Source: Dyadobacter sp. UC 10
GTDB lineage: Bacteria > Bacteroidota > Bacteroidia > Cytophagales > Spirosomataceae
Direction: 5' to 3'
Length of the DNA: 64,000 bases
Assembly: GCF_008369915.1 (NCBI RefSeq)
Contig: NZ_VSRN01000001.1
Coordinates: 1,364,001 to 1,428,000 of the forward strand
Below, one piece after another: positions 32,988 through 41,839 of the stretch. The notes below the pieces were generated by a model. It was not told the DNA's origin, did not search any database, and was given only the letters and a program-made list of their open reading frames with translations. Every line of letters begins with the position of its first letter. Positions within the stretch are counted from its first letter, which is position 1. A program made the translations under genes and the position numbers.

Positions 32988-35387
32988 ATGAAAAAAATTT
33001 ATTCACTCCTTCTGTTGCTCGTGACGACTGCTTCGGCCTTCGCGCAAACTGGCAGAGTTACAGGGCAGATATTGAGTTCTGATGGGCAGCCGGCCCAGTC
33101 AGTTTCGGTAGGTATTAAAGGATCTTCAAAAGGTGACATTTCCGACTCTCAAGGAAAATTCACAATTGAGCGGTTGAAAGCAGGCGCCTATGTTTTGCTC
33201 GTCAGCTTTGTTGGCTCGGAAACTTTGGAAAAACCGGTAGACGTGATTGCCGGCGAAACTGCCGAGGTTTCCATTACGCTTCTGGAAAGTGCTAATCAAT
33301 TACAGGAAGTAATTGTAAAAGGAGGAAATTTATACAACAACGAGAAGCTCTCCCCAAGCCTCAAATTGCTGACACCAATTCTTGAAACGCCTCAGAATGT
33401 ACAGGTCGTAACTTCAAAAGCATTGGAAGATCAGCAGATTATCAGTATGAGCGACGGTTTGATCCGCAACGTAAGCGGCGCTACCCGCCTCGAGCACTGG
33501 GGAGATATGTATACCAATATCAGTATGCGTGGGTCGCAGATCCAGGCTTTCCGAAATGGTTTCAATGTAGTAAACTCATTCTGGGGACCTTTAACCGAGG
33601 ATATGAGCTTTGTAGATCACATTGAATTTGTAAAAGGTCCGGCTGGTTTTATGCTGGCAAATGGTGACCCAAGTGGACTTTATAACGTAGTTACCAAAAA
33701 ACCAACCGGCGAAACCAAAGGTGAGGCGAGCTTTACAATAGGCAGTTTCGACCTGTACCGCGCCACGCTTGACCTGGATGGCAAGCTTAGCAAAGATGGA
33801 AAGTTCCTCTACCGGCTCAACCTGGCAGGACAAAACAAAGGTTCTTTCCGCCCGAACGAGTACAATAACCGTTACAGCATTGCGCCGGTCATTACTTATC
33901 AGATCGACAAAAAAACAAAACTGACCGCCGAGTATTCGCTGCAATATGCCAAAATGGCGGACGTTGGTTCCTATTATGCTTTCTCGCCCGAAGGATACGC
34001 TACCTTCCCGAGAGATTATACCTCCACGCCTGCGGGACTCGCTCCAACCAAGATCACAGATCACAGCATTTTCGTTAATCTGCAACACGAGTTCAGTAAA
34101 GACTGGAAGATAACCGGTCAGCTTGCTTACCTGAATTACAAAATGGCAGGCAGCAGCCAGTGGCCGTGGCTGGTCAACGCTGACGCGACCATGCAGCGGG
34201 GTGTAGGCATTTGGGATGCGAAGAGCGAAATGACGCTTGGACAGGTGTTTGTGAATGGTAAGGTAACCACTGGCGGCGTTGTACATCGCCTTCTGGGAGG
34301 TATCGATGTGGGTACAAAAGAATACTACGCCGACTGGGCACAATCATCACCACTAGACACATTGGGTGGCCTTTTTAATCCGAAGGCTCCGTTTTACGGC
34401 ACACCCAACAACGGTTATCCCGTTTTTGACCGTACGCTCAACCTGGAAGCCCGTGCAGTCAATGCAGGTGGTTTGATGGACCAGAAATATACAGGCCTTT
34501 ATCTGCAGGATGAACTCGGATTTGTGGACAACAAAATCAGACTGACGATCGCCGGACGCTATACCAATCTGAGCCAGGCACAATGGGGCGCTGCGCCGGA
34601 CAAGGCAAACCACTTTACTCCCCGCCTCGGCCTCAGCGTTTCGATCGACAAAAACACGTCGGTATATGCTTTATACGATCAGGCTTTCCTGCCCCAATCG
34701 GGACGTTTGAGCAGCGGCGGAAAGGTGCAGCCGATTACAGGTAACAATACCGAATTTGGTTTAAAGAGAGACTGGGCGGAGGGACGCTGGAATACAACCC
34801 TGGCATTTTACCGCATTCTTAAAAACAATGAGCTCACCGGTGATCCAACCCGGCCTGCCAACTCCGGTTTCAGTGTGGAACTGGGCCAAAAACGGGCACA
34901 GGGAATTGAGTTCGACGTTCGCGGCACGATCCTGCCCGGCCTGAACCTGACTGCAAATTATGCTTACACCAACTCCGAAGTGACCAAGGTTACAGAGGGA
35001 GTAGAGGTAGCGAAAGTAGGCGATCCGGTTCCGGGTTTTGCAAAACATACTGCCAATGGCTGGCTAAGCTATAAAGTTCAAAAGGGAGCGTTAAAAGGCG
35101 CGGGCATCTCCGGCGGATTCACCTACCAGGGAGATCGCGCCACTTCTACATGGAGCAATACCGATGATACTTACAACCTGCCGGATTATTTCAAATTGGA
35201 TGGTGGACTGTTTTGGGAAAAAGACAAAATTCGCCTGACGGTCAATGTATTCAACATCCTGGATAAATACCTGTACAGTGGCGGAACTTACAATTTTACT
35301 ACCGACGCCGGCGACCCGATTACATCCTATTACTGGCAGGCAGAACCTCCGAGAAATTACCGTTTGAGCATTGCTTACAAGTTCTAG
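32988..35387 (+). CDS. TonB-dependent siderophore-type receptor
   Basis: Outer-membrane receptor of 799 residues from the ATG at 32988 (MKKIYSLLLLLVTTASAFAQ). An in-frame start at 32952 overlaps the likely promoter. A CarboxypepD_reg-like domain (VTGQILSSDGQPAQSVSVGIKG) precedes the plug, which shows the siderophore-receptor pattern PILETPQNVQVVTSKALEDQQ and VDHIEFVKGPAGFMLANGDPSGLYNVVTKKPTG. The barrel ends in NYRLSIAYKF. Likely iron-chelate uptake. No iron regulator site was recognised. It ends in a strong terminator shared with the kinase gene. Confidence 0.93.
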   Translation: MKKIYSLLLLLVTTASAFAQTGRVTGQILSSDGQPAQSVSVGIKGSSKGDISDSQGKFTIERLKAGAYVLLVSFVGSETLEKPVDVIAGETAEVSITLLESANQLQEVIVKGGNLYNNEKLSPSLKLLTPILETPQNVQVVTSKALEDQQIISMSDGLIRNVSGATRLEHWGDMYTNISMRGSQIQAFRNGFNVVNSFWGPLTEDMSFVDHIEFVKGPAGFMLANGDPSGLYNVVTKKPTGETKGEASFTIGSFDLYRATLDLDGKLSKDGKFLYRLNLAGQNKGSFRPNEYNNRYSIAPVITYQIDKKTKLTAEYSLQYAKMADVGSYYAFSPEGYATFPRDYTSTPAGLAPTKITDHSIFVNLQHEFSKDWKITGQLAYLNYKMAGSSQWPWLVNADATMQRGVGIWDAKSEMTLGQVFVNGKVTTGGVVHRLLGGIDVGTKEYYADWAQSSPLDTLGGLFNPKAPFYGTPNNGYPVFDRTLNLEARAVNAGGLMDQKYTGLYLQDELGFVDNKIRLTIAGRYTNLSQAQWGAAPDKANHFTPRLGLSVSIDKNTSVYALYDQAFLPQSGRLSSGGKVQPITGNNTEFGLKRDWAEGRWNTTLAFYRILKNNELTGDPTRPANSGFSVELGQKRAQGIEFDVRGTILPGLNLTANYAYTNSEVTKVTEGVEVAKVGDPVPGFAKHTANGWLSYKVQKGALKGAGISGGFTYQGDRATSTWSNTDDTYNLPDYFKLDGGLFWEKDKIRLTVNVFNILDKYLYSGGTYNFTTDAGDPITSYYWQAEPPRNYRLSIAYKF

Positions 35388-35401
35388 TTTCAATTGACTG
35401 T

Positions 35402-35449
35402 ATACACAAAAAATGCCCGGACTGATTAATCCGGGCATTTTTTGTGTAT
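35402..35449. terminator. Bidirectional terminator, 20-bp perfect stem
   Basis: Arms 35402-35421 and 35430-35449 are perfect reverse complements around an 8-nt loop; the core is AATGCCCGGA/TCCGGGCATT with A and T tracts on both sides. It serves the convergent TonB receptor and FGGY kinase genes. Confidence 0.95.
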
Positions 35450-35459
35450 TGATAAAAGA

Positions 35460-36917
35460 TCAGATCGCGTGAGAGAGCATTAACTGCGCCCCTTTACTGA
35501 ATTTTTCCTGTAAGGAATCGTAAGTCTTGTGCACTGTATCTTTTGGGTCAAATTCTTGCCCTACTGTCGTGAATGAGGCCATTTCTGAAAAATGCCTGTT
35601 GATCCCAAGCGCTTTCAATCCCATCATTGCAGCACCTACCGCCCCGGTTTCGACGGTTTCGTTCAGTTTGATTTTTATACCAAAAATATCAGCGAGCATT
35701 TGCACCCAGATCGGACTTCGGGCAAATCCTCCATTGGCATAAATCGTATCAATTTGCTGCATTTCCAGCAAAATCTTTCCAATGCTGTACAAGTTAAGCA
35801 TAATGCCCTCCATGACGGCGCGGGCGAAATGCGCGCGGGTATGTCTGATATCCAGCCCCGAAAAGCCGCCCCGCACCAACGAACTCCATAGCGGGGCACG
35901 CTCTCCGAGCAAGTAAGGATAAAACTGCAACCCTTCGGCCCCAGGGTCAATTTTTGAAGCTTCTTCAAAAACGGTATCGAATTCTTCGTTTGGAAAAAAT
36001 GTATTGACCAGCCACTCAAAAATCACGGCACCGTTGTTGGAAGGACCGCCGACAATATAGGTATGCTCGTCGAGCACATAGCAAAAAGTCTGCATCAGCG
36101 GGTCGGAATAGGGTTTATCGGAACAGATTCGCACCGCCGCACTGGTCCCGATCGTCACCGCCATCGAGCCCGTGCGGATCGCACCGCTTCCGAGATTGGC
36201 AAGACAACCGTCGCTGGCGCCCATAATCAGTGGCGTCCCTGCGGGTAGCTTTGCTTCATTTTCCGCCGGAACCTTTTCAATGTGATACGGGGATACTGCC
36301 TTCGAAAGCTTTTCCGACTTTAAGCCCAGCTTTTTTAATGTATAGGGGTCCCACTGCAACTCCCTGATATTAAACATGCCGGTTGCCGACGCGATAGAAT
36401 AATCGACTAGGTACTGCCCGGTCAGTCTGTAAATCACATATTCCTTGATCCCGATAAACCGGCTGGTTTTCTTGTACAGATCTGGCTCGTGCTTTTTGAA
36501 CCAGAGTAGCTTACAAATCGGCGTCATGGCGTGGATTGGCGTACCGTTATTGTTGTATATCTTCTTGCCCACCTGTGAAGCACGTAGTTTAACAGCAATA
36601 TCAGAACTGCGGTTATCGGCCCAGATCACCAATTCTGTCAGCTTCTTTCCATTTTTATCGAGTGCCAGCACACCATGCATGGCGGCGCTGAAACTTACTC
36701 CCAGCAGTTCACTGCCATCCAGCTCGGCAACCACTTTCTGAAGTGTCTTACAAACCGCCTGAAAAATCTCTTCGGGATCCTCTTCACTCCAGTCGGGCCT
36801 GGGGTGGTTCATTTCGTAACCTTCACTGTGAGAAACCAGTATATCACCGGAAACAGAATCAAAAGCGACGGATTTTGCATTTGTTGTGCCGATATCACAA
36901 CCGATCAAATAGGGCAT
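35460..36917 (-). CDS. FGGY-family carbohydrate kinase, gluconokinase-like
   Basis: Cytosolic sugar kinase, 485 residues from the ATG at 36917 (MPYLIGCDIGTTNAKSVAFD). The upstream in-frame start at 36953 adds only twelve residues. FGGY features: N-terminal phosphate motif GCDIGTTNAKS, catalytic Asp in GASDGCLANLGSGA, ADP-binding IYANGGFARSPIWVQMLADIFG. The stretch VIWADNRSSDIAVKLR with NGTPIHAMTPICKLLWFKKHEP resembles FGGY gluconokinases more than xylulokinases. The sugar oxidase nearby supports gluconate as substrate (inference). Confidence 0.87.
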   Translation of the reverse strand: MPYLIGCDIGTTNAKSVAFDSVSGDILVSHSEGYEMNHPRPDWSEEDPEEIFQAVCKTLQKVVAELDGSELLGVSFSAAMHGVLALDKNGKKLTELVIWADNRSSDIAVKLRASQVGKKIYNNNGTPIHAMTPICKLLWFKKHEPDLYKKTSRFIGIKEYVIYRLTGQYLVDYSIASATGMFNIRELQWDPYTLKKLGLKSEKLSKAVSPYHIEKVPAENEAKLPAGTPLIMGASDGCLANLGSGAIRTGSMAVTIGTSAAVRICSDKPYSDPLMQTFCYVLDEHTYIVGGPSNNGAVIFEWLVNTFFPNEEFDTVFEEASKIDPGAEGLQFYPYLLGERAPLWSSLVRGGFSGLDIRHTRAHFARAVMEGIMLNLYSIGKILLEMQQIDTIYANGGFARSPIWVQMLADIFGIKIKLNETVETGAVGAAMMGLKALGINRHFSEMASFTTVGQEFDPKDTVHKTYDSLQEKFSKGAQLMLSHAI

Positions 36918-37096
36918 TGGAACATGTTTAAGCCGCGGCAAAGGTGCAGTCACTTACCTTGCAGCACCGTAAATTATAGTAAAACAAATGTATGGATTTT
37001 AGGATCATGCGTTAAAAAAACGGCGTGAAAAACCGGAAACTTGGTGAGTAATTGTTATTTTCGCGCAGGAAACAATCTCATTATCGATATATAGAA

Positions 37097-37282
37097 ATGT
37101 CTGAAACGCCTCATACCGAATCTACCGAATTATCAAGCTTTGCTTATATAGCCGTATTCGTGATCCTGTTCACCATCCTGGCAGTATTTGCTGATTTGTT
37201 CACTTTTATATTGGGAACCGTAGGTTTGATCGTCACATTTGCAGCATTTTACCGGGATAACAGCCACGACGATCACCATTGA
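37097..37282 (+). CDS. Small single-pass or hairpin membrane protein
   Basis: 61-residue protein from the ATG at 37097 (MSETPHTESTELSSF). Two hydrophobic stretches (FAYIAVFVILFTILAVFADLF and FILGTVGLIVTFAAFY) are followed by a histidine/aspartate-rich tail (RDNSHDDHH) that could bind metal. Not recognised as a named family. Coding is supported by the regular amphipathic layout and by its fit between two genes; still less certain than larger genes. Confidence 0.6.
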   Translation: MSETPHTESTELSSFAYIAVFVILFTILAVFADLFTFILGTVGLIVTFAAFYRDNSHDDHH

Positions 37283-37312
37283 TATATTTGCCGGCTGGCA
37301 ATCAGCCGGATG

Positions 37313-38542
37313 TTACCGAATGGCCAGCTCTGGAATTGCGTGAATAACCTTCCATGAAAGCTGGCCAGTTTGTTTGTCGACCTCCCAGGATTCTTCATAA
37401 ACAGATGTATCTTCCAAATCCCGGTATTCAATCTTCAATTCCCTGCCCTGGATCAGCACCCTTGCAAAGCCATTGTAACCTAATGGATGTCTTTTAATTA
37501 CAGTCCTTACACGCCTGTCGTAATATTTGATCTTGCCAATATCCGCAGCGTCCGGCATTTTGATCTCAACCGGTAACCCGCCGTGCCCAATGCATCTGCC
37601 ATAAACAACCGGCCCTTTCCCATTTTTGACCATATCATAGATGACAAGCCGGTGATCATGCCCCCAGATCCATACTACCGGCCTGTCGGCTTCGCCCAGC
37701 AATTCCCTGATCTGCTCACCAGGCTTAGGATACTCCTCCCGGAATGCGGATAAATAAGGATGATGACTTAAAAAAACAAGGCCTCTTTTATCTTCGGGAT
37801 CTCCCAGTTTTACAACATCACGCAGCCACTCAACCTGCTCTTTTTTAAGGTGGCAATCCGGGGGAGAAATAATCTCAAGCAGCGGGCGGCCCACAGAAGT
37901 ATATGCCGTGTCAATGCCTATAATCCGCCAATCTGAGTTTTCAAGACAAAAGAAACCGGCTTGCTGTGTTTTTTTCACTTCTCCATCCATCGCATACATT
38001 GCCGGCAGTAAATGCTGGAAGTAAGCATTTCCGTTTGAATACATTTCATGATTTCCCGACAATGCAAGGCTACCCGATGCGCCGTAATACCAGGAAGCAT
38101 ACGGCGCTGTAAAGTTTTCCTCCACTTCTTTCGGTGTACCCACGAAGTAAATATCGCCCATGTGAATAGTGTAATCGGGTGCATGTCTGGAAACCAGATT
38201 GGCCACCTTGTCTGCCTCGGCGGTATCGCTTGCCCAGTCGGAAAGCAACGCTATGCTTATCTCTGCGCGGGTCGGAATGGAAGATTGCATATTATAAATG
38301 CCAGTATCGCCATTTCGCGGATATGCCTGGTAAGGATGCCGCGGGCCAAAGCGACTGCGTATATAATGCCATGCAAAATCAATCAGATTGGTTTTGAAGA
38401 ACTCAGAAATTACATTGTTCGCCGACGCCGTGTCTTTTACACGTTTCTCATACAGGTCCAGCTGTGTCTTAGCGTGGTTTTCAGCTTCGCTGTGACCTAG
38501 ATCCAGGTATTTTTCAGCTCTTTCTTTGGGAGATTCAGGCAT
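37313..38542 (-). CDS. Metallophosphoesterase
   Basis: Calcineurin-like phosphoesterase of 409 residues. Metal-binding motifs: IHMGDIYFVGT, ALSGNHEMYSNG, VFLSHHPYLSAF, WIWGHDHRLVIYD. The first motif (ISIALLSDWASDT) lacks the common DxH and reads SDWASD, an atypical form. No signal peptide; an N-terminal charged helix precedes the catalytic domain. The C-terminal beta region (RVLIQGRELKIEYRDLEDTSVYEE) is typical of phosphatase-like family members. Substrate unknown. Confidence 0.88.
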   Translation of the reverse strand: MPESPKERAEKYLDLGHSEAENHAKTQLDLYEKRVKDTASANNVISEFFKTNLIDFAWHYIRSRFGPRHPYQAYPRNGDTGIYNMQSSIPTRAEISIALLSDWASDTAEADKVANLVSRHAPDYTIHMGDIYFVGTPKEVEENFTAPYASWYYGASGSLALSGNHEMYSNGNAYFQHLLPAMYAMDGEVKKTQQAGFFCLENSDWRIIGIDTAYTSVGRPLLEIISPPDCHLKKEQVEWLRDVVKLGDPEDKRGLVFLSHHPYLSAFREEYPKPGEQIRELLGEADRPVVWIWGHDHRLVIYDMVKNGKGPVVYGRCIGHGGLPVEIKMPDAADIGKIKYYDRRVRTVIKRHPLGYNGFARVLIQGRELKIEYRDLEDTSVYEESWEVDKQTGQLSWKVIHAIPELAIR

Positions 38543-38759
38543 AAATGATCAGCACTATTGAAATATGGCTTGCTCTAAAAATATATTGCCAGAGAGGCGG
38601 GTCAAAGGATGTTTCGCAATAAAACAATTATCAGGCAAATCCCGGCAGATTGAGTCATTTTATCGTTTGAACATCCATACAGGCCGCTGGCATTTTAGGA
38701 GTTGAAAATCATTTGTGATACCATTACCTTTCCGCAAAAAATTTTAACTAACAGATCAG

Positions 38760-39275
38760 ATGAAAAAAATTGCTATTATCTGTGTAATGCTGCTTGTGTG
38801 TAACGCAGTCACTGCTCAAACCAGCTTTTCGAGGTATGTTAAAGAATGGGAACGTGCCAGAGAGTATACGAAAGAATACCTCGAAGCTATGCCGGAAGAT
38901 GGATATGCATTCAAACCGACTCCTGAGATCCGCTCGTTTGCCAGCCAGATGTATCACCTTGCAGACGCAAACCTGGCTTTTGTTTCAAGTGCGACCGGAA
39001 AGAAAAGTCCGATCGAAGGCTCAGCAGAGAAAATGACCGACCAGTCAAAAGCAGCTGTGACAAAAGTGGTATTGGAAAGTTATGATTTTGTAATTGCTGC
39101 ATTAAAAGGAATGACAGAAGCAGAATGGAAGAAAAACGTGAAGGTTTTCGGTTTTGAAATGACAATGGAAAATGCCTTTGAAAAAGCTTTCGAGCACCAG
39201 ACACACCATCGCGGACAAACCACAGTTTACATTCGGCTGAAAGGAGCCACGCCGCCAAAGGAGAAATTGCTGTAA
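38760..39275 (+). CDS. Secreted DinB-family protein
   Basis: 171 residues with signal peptide MKKIAIICVMLLVCNAVTAQ, so exported, which is common for DinB paralogues of Bacteroidota. DinB-type histidines: ASQMYHLADANLAFV and FEHQTHHRGQTTVYIRLKG. Four-helix bundle predicted. Reaction unknown. It is unlike the cytosolic DinB-like protein at 14.6 kb. A bidirectional terminator follows after 4 bp. Confidence 0.88.
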   Translation: MKKIAIICVMLLVCNAVTAQTSFSRYVKEWERAREYTKEYLEAMPEDGYAFKPTPEIRSFASQMYHLADANLAFVSSATGKKSPIEGSAEKMTDQSKAAVTKVVLESYDFVIAALKGMTEAEWKKNVKVFGFEMTMENAFEKAFEHQTHHRGQTTVYIRLKGATPPKEKLL

Positions 39276-39279
39276 CATG

Positions 39280-39304
39280 AAAAAGGGCCAAACCGGCCCT
39301 TTTT
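39280..39304. terminator. Bidirectional terminator
   Basis: AAAAAGGGCC (39280-39289) and GGCCCTTTTT (39295-39304) around a 5-nt loop, between the convergent DinB and glycosyltransferase genes. Confidence 0.93.
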
Positions 39305-39310
39305 GCTATA

Positions 39311-40306
39311 CTATGCTTTCGCTTTTGATTTCAGATTATAAATGTTCAGAGCGAGGAAGCTGTAAAATTTCATGACAAAACCCGGGATTACAAAGTCCCT
39401 GATCACTTCTTTCCGGCGCTCCGGCGCGGGATTTCCCAGAGAAAGATATTTGAGCGCGTATTTCAGCCGTGGCCAGTAAGTATGCCCATATTCTTTGGAA
39501 AACAGCAATTTGTAATAATAAATGGAAATGTTCTTTTTGATCCGGTCATCATATTTGTACCCCAGCTCTTTGTTGATATTGGAATACATTTGAATCCGGT
39601 TGAAGAGGAAATCGGCACCATAGTGGTTGTCTGCAAAACTTGCACCGCCCCGGTTCTTGCGGTATACGGACATTTCTTCGTTAATATATCCGATCGGGCC
39701 GCGTGTCGCCAGCATGATATTGCGCGGAATATCACCGCTGGTAGAAAGATTAGTCCACTCAGGATCAGGATGTTTCGCAAAATCCTCTCTTCTGAACATC
39801 AGGCTCGAAGTTGCTATAAAACAGAGTTCATCCTCCCCGATCAGATCATCGACAGTAACCTCCGGCTTATTCAGCGTGTTGACCAGATAAGGAGGCGCAG
39901 CATTATCGTCAAAAATGACGCGCGCGTTGTGATAGCATGCGGAGTAATGCGGATTGGCGTCAAGCATTTCGACCTGCTTCTGTAATTTGTGCGGGGAAGT
40001 CAGGTAATCGTCACCGTCAAACTGTGCGATATATTCACCTTTTGCGGCCGCAAATGTGGATAAGGCATTGAATTTACCATTCAGGCCCATATTTCTGGGA
40101 TGAAGGAGAAGCCTGATCTTGTCAGGATATCGCTGCTGGTATTCTTTCAGGATCGCAGCAGTATTGTCTTTGGAGTTATCGTCGCCTACCACAATTTCAA
40201 ACGGAAAGGTAGTTTGCTGCATTAAAATAGAATCCAGCGTTTTTGCTACAAATTTCTCGTGGTTATAGGTAACTACGCAGACACTCACTTTTATCATATC
40301 ACTCAT
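39311..40306 (-). CDS. Family 2 glycosyltransferase
   Basis: GT-A-fold transferase of 331 residues. Nucleotide-binding start SVCVVTYNHEKFVAKTLDSIL, then EIVVGDDNSKDNT, and the metal-binding DxD in YIAQFDGDDYLTSPHKLQKQ. No membrane segment in the catalytic part; the C-terminus (VIPGFVMKFYSFLALNIYN) is hydrophobic and may associate with the membrane. It stands 3 kb before the main polysaccharide cluster and may belong to it functionally. Donor and acceptor unknown. Confidence 0.92.
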   Translation of the reverse strand: MSDMIKVSVCVVTYNHEKFVAKTLDSILMQQTTFPFEIVVGDDNSKDNTAAILKEYQQRYPDKIRLLLHPRNMGLNGKFNALSTFAAAKGEYIAQFDGDDYLTSPHKLQKQVEMLDANPHYSACYHNARVIFDDNAAPPYLVNTLNKPEVTVDDLIGEDELCFIATSSLMFRREDFAKHPDPEWTNLSTSGDIPRNIMLATRGPIGYINEEMSVYRKNRGGASFADNHYGADFLFNRIQMYSNINKELGYKYDDRIKKNISIYYYKLLFSKEYGHTYWPRLKYALKYLSLGNPAPERRKEVIRDFVIPGFVMKFYSFLALNIYNLKSKAKA

Positions 40307-40493
40307 GCATTGATTTCGCTCCGGGCAAATTTAATTCATTTATTTATGAATTTCTGACTTGGATAGGATCGCAGCAATTGTCTGACGAAACCTTTTACCC
40401 AATGGGCAAACCATTCTTGAGTAAAATAAATTCAGGAGATTTTCCGCCGCAAAACTTATTCGCCTACTTTTGGAAAATACATTTATTTGAAAA

Positions 40494-41270
40494 ATGACCG
40501 ACCAGGCTACTTCAGGCAAAAAGCCTTTGTTTCGCAGACCAGCTATTTTCACACGCTTCGATCACCTTATTGCTGCTGAAAGTACCAGGCACGGCGGAAT
40601 AAGTCCCGCACCTTTCGCATCCCTTAATCTGGGCGGTTCGCAGGATTCACGGGAAAATATTCTGGCAAACAATCACATATTTTTCTCCGCACTTGGGGTT
40701 CCCTTCCCGCAGGTCGCCAAATCACATCAGGTACACGGGCGCGAGATCATCGATGTAAAAACGCCCGGTCGTTTCGAGGGCTTTGATGCATTGATAACCG
40801 GCATACCCGGCATTCAACTGGCAGTTACCGTTGCCGACTGTACGCCTATCCTCATTTTCGATCCTGTTAAAAATGCTTCCGCAGCCATTCACGCCGGTTG
40901 GCGGGGAACCGTAAGCCAGATAGCAAGCAGAACGATGGCTGAAATGCAAAATGCATTCGGAACGGATCCAAAAAGTTGCCTGGCTTACATTGGTACCTGT
41001 ATCGATAAATGCTCGTTTGAGGTAGGCGAAGATGTAGCGCAGCATTTCGAAGCTGGCACCAAACGCTGGGATGCAGAAAAGGAGAAGTATTTTGTGGATT
41101 TAAAAAAAGCCAACCGTGAGCAGCTTGCGGCAGCTGGCCTGCTACCGAAGAACATTGAGACCTCCCCTTACTCTACGGTTTTAAACAACGAAGACTATTT
41201 TTCGTATCGTTTTGAAAATGGCATGACCGGCCGGCTGCTGGCGACAATTGGCTACTTTCCAGATTTGTAG
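40494..41270 (+). CDS. pgeF: PgeF/YfiH-family protein (peptidoglycan editing factor, purine nucleoside phosphorylase-like)
   Basis: 258-residue member of the YfiH/LACC1 family. Conserved metal-site residues occur in AKSHQVHGREI, LAVTVADCTPILIFD, AAIHAGWRGTVSQIA and the cysteine block AYIGTCIDKCSFEVGEDV. Family members are credited with correcting wrongly built peptidoglycan precursors and with adenosine/inosine phosphorylase activity; which one holds here is open. The common GPxI motif reads IGTCID. A long terminator follows directly after the stop. Confidence 0.93.
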   Translation: MTDQATSGKKPLFRRPAIFTRFDHLIAAESTRHGGISPAPFASLNLGGSQDSRENILANNHIFFSALGVPFPQVAKSHQVHGREIIDVKTPGRFEGFDALITGIPGIQLAVTVADCTPILIFDPVKNASAAIHAGWRGTVSQIASRTMAEMQNAFGTDPKSCLAYIGTCIDKCSFEVGEDVAQHFEAGTKRWDAEKEKYFVDLKKANREQLAAAGLLPKNIETSPYSTVLNNEDYFSYRFENGMTGRLLATIGYFPDL

Positions 41271-41271
41271 C

Positions 41272-41307
41272 GCAACAAAGCCAGCCCCCGAAGGCTGGCT
41301 TTGTTGC
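41272..41307. terminator. Bidirectional terminator, 15-bp stem
   Basis: GCAACAAAGCCAGCC (41272-41286) and GGCTGGCTTTGTTGC (41293-41307) with a 6-nt loop, between pgeF and the convergent Lys-rich protein gene. Confidence 0.85.
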
Positions 41308-41314
41308 AAATGAC

Positions 41315-41752
41315 TTATTGCTGTTCTGCTGGGGAAGGCTCCGGAGTAACTGAGACCCGTTTCGGAGCCGCTGGCTTGGAAACCCTGGTTTTGGGAGCGA
41401 CCTGTTTTACAGCTGCTACCTTATTCACAACCGGCTTAACAGGAGTTGCAACCGGCGCTTTTGAAGATGCCGCCGCAACAAGTGCCGCTACCTTCTCAGT
41501 TTTTTCAACCTTGCTCTTCTTATTTTCCTTCTTGTCTTTTGCTTTACCCTTTATTTTTTTCTCAGCATTTTTTGCTTCTTTTTCTTTCTTCTTCAAAGTC
41601 TCCTTCTCGAACTTGGCCACTTTCTTCGCGAGCTTCTCAGCAGCTTTTTCGATCGATTTTTTTATTTTTTTTGAACCTGCTGAAACCGATTCGATCTTAC
41701 CTGAGATAGTTTCTGCAATTTCGGTGGATAATCTTTTTGTAGCGGATTTCAT
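41315..41752 (-). CDS. Lys/Ala-rich histone H1-like low-complexity protein
   Basis: 145 residues from the ATG at 41752 (MKSATKRLSTEIAE). The first half is a charged helix or coiled coil dominated by Lys, Glu and Ala (KKIKKSIEKAAEKLAKKV, EKEAKNAEKKIKGKAKDKK). The second half is Ala/Val/Pro/Lys-rich (SSKAPVATPVKPVVNK, KPAAPKRVSVTPEPS), like the tails of histone H1-like bacterial proteins. Nucleoid or nucleic acid binding is inferred from composition only. Strong codon-level Lys repetition could also mislead any homology search. Confidence 0.72.
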   Translation of the reverse strand: MKSATKRLSTEIAETISGKIESVSAGSKKIKKSIEKAAEKLAKKVAKFEKETLKKKEKEAKNAEKKIKGKAKDKKENKKSKVEKTEKVAALVAAASSKAPVATPVKPVVNKVAAVKQVAPKTRVSKPAAPKRVSVTPEPSPAEQQ

Positions 41753-41839
41753 AATCTGATTTTCTGAGTACAACGAACAATGCTGGAACTTGCAATTACA
41801 GTTTATTAATCGATAAAGACCAAATTTCGTATATTATAT

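Noticed and set aside
41301..41759. 152-residue plus-strand ORF rich in Phe and Ser
   Set aside because: It is the complement of the Lys-rich gene. The minus frame has a proper ATG, ordered helix and tail parts and a terminator at its end, whereas the plus frame starts inside the terminator region.
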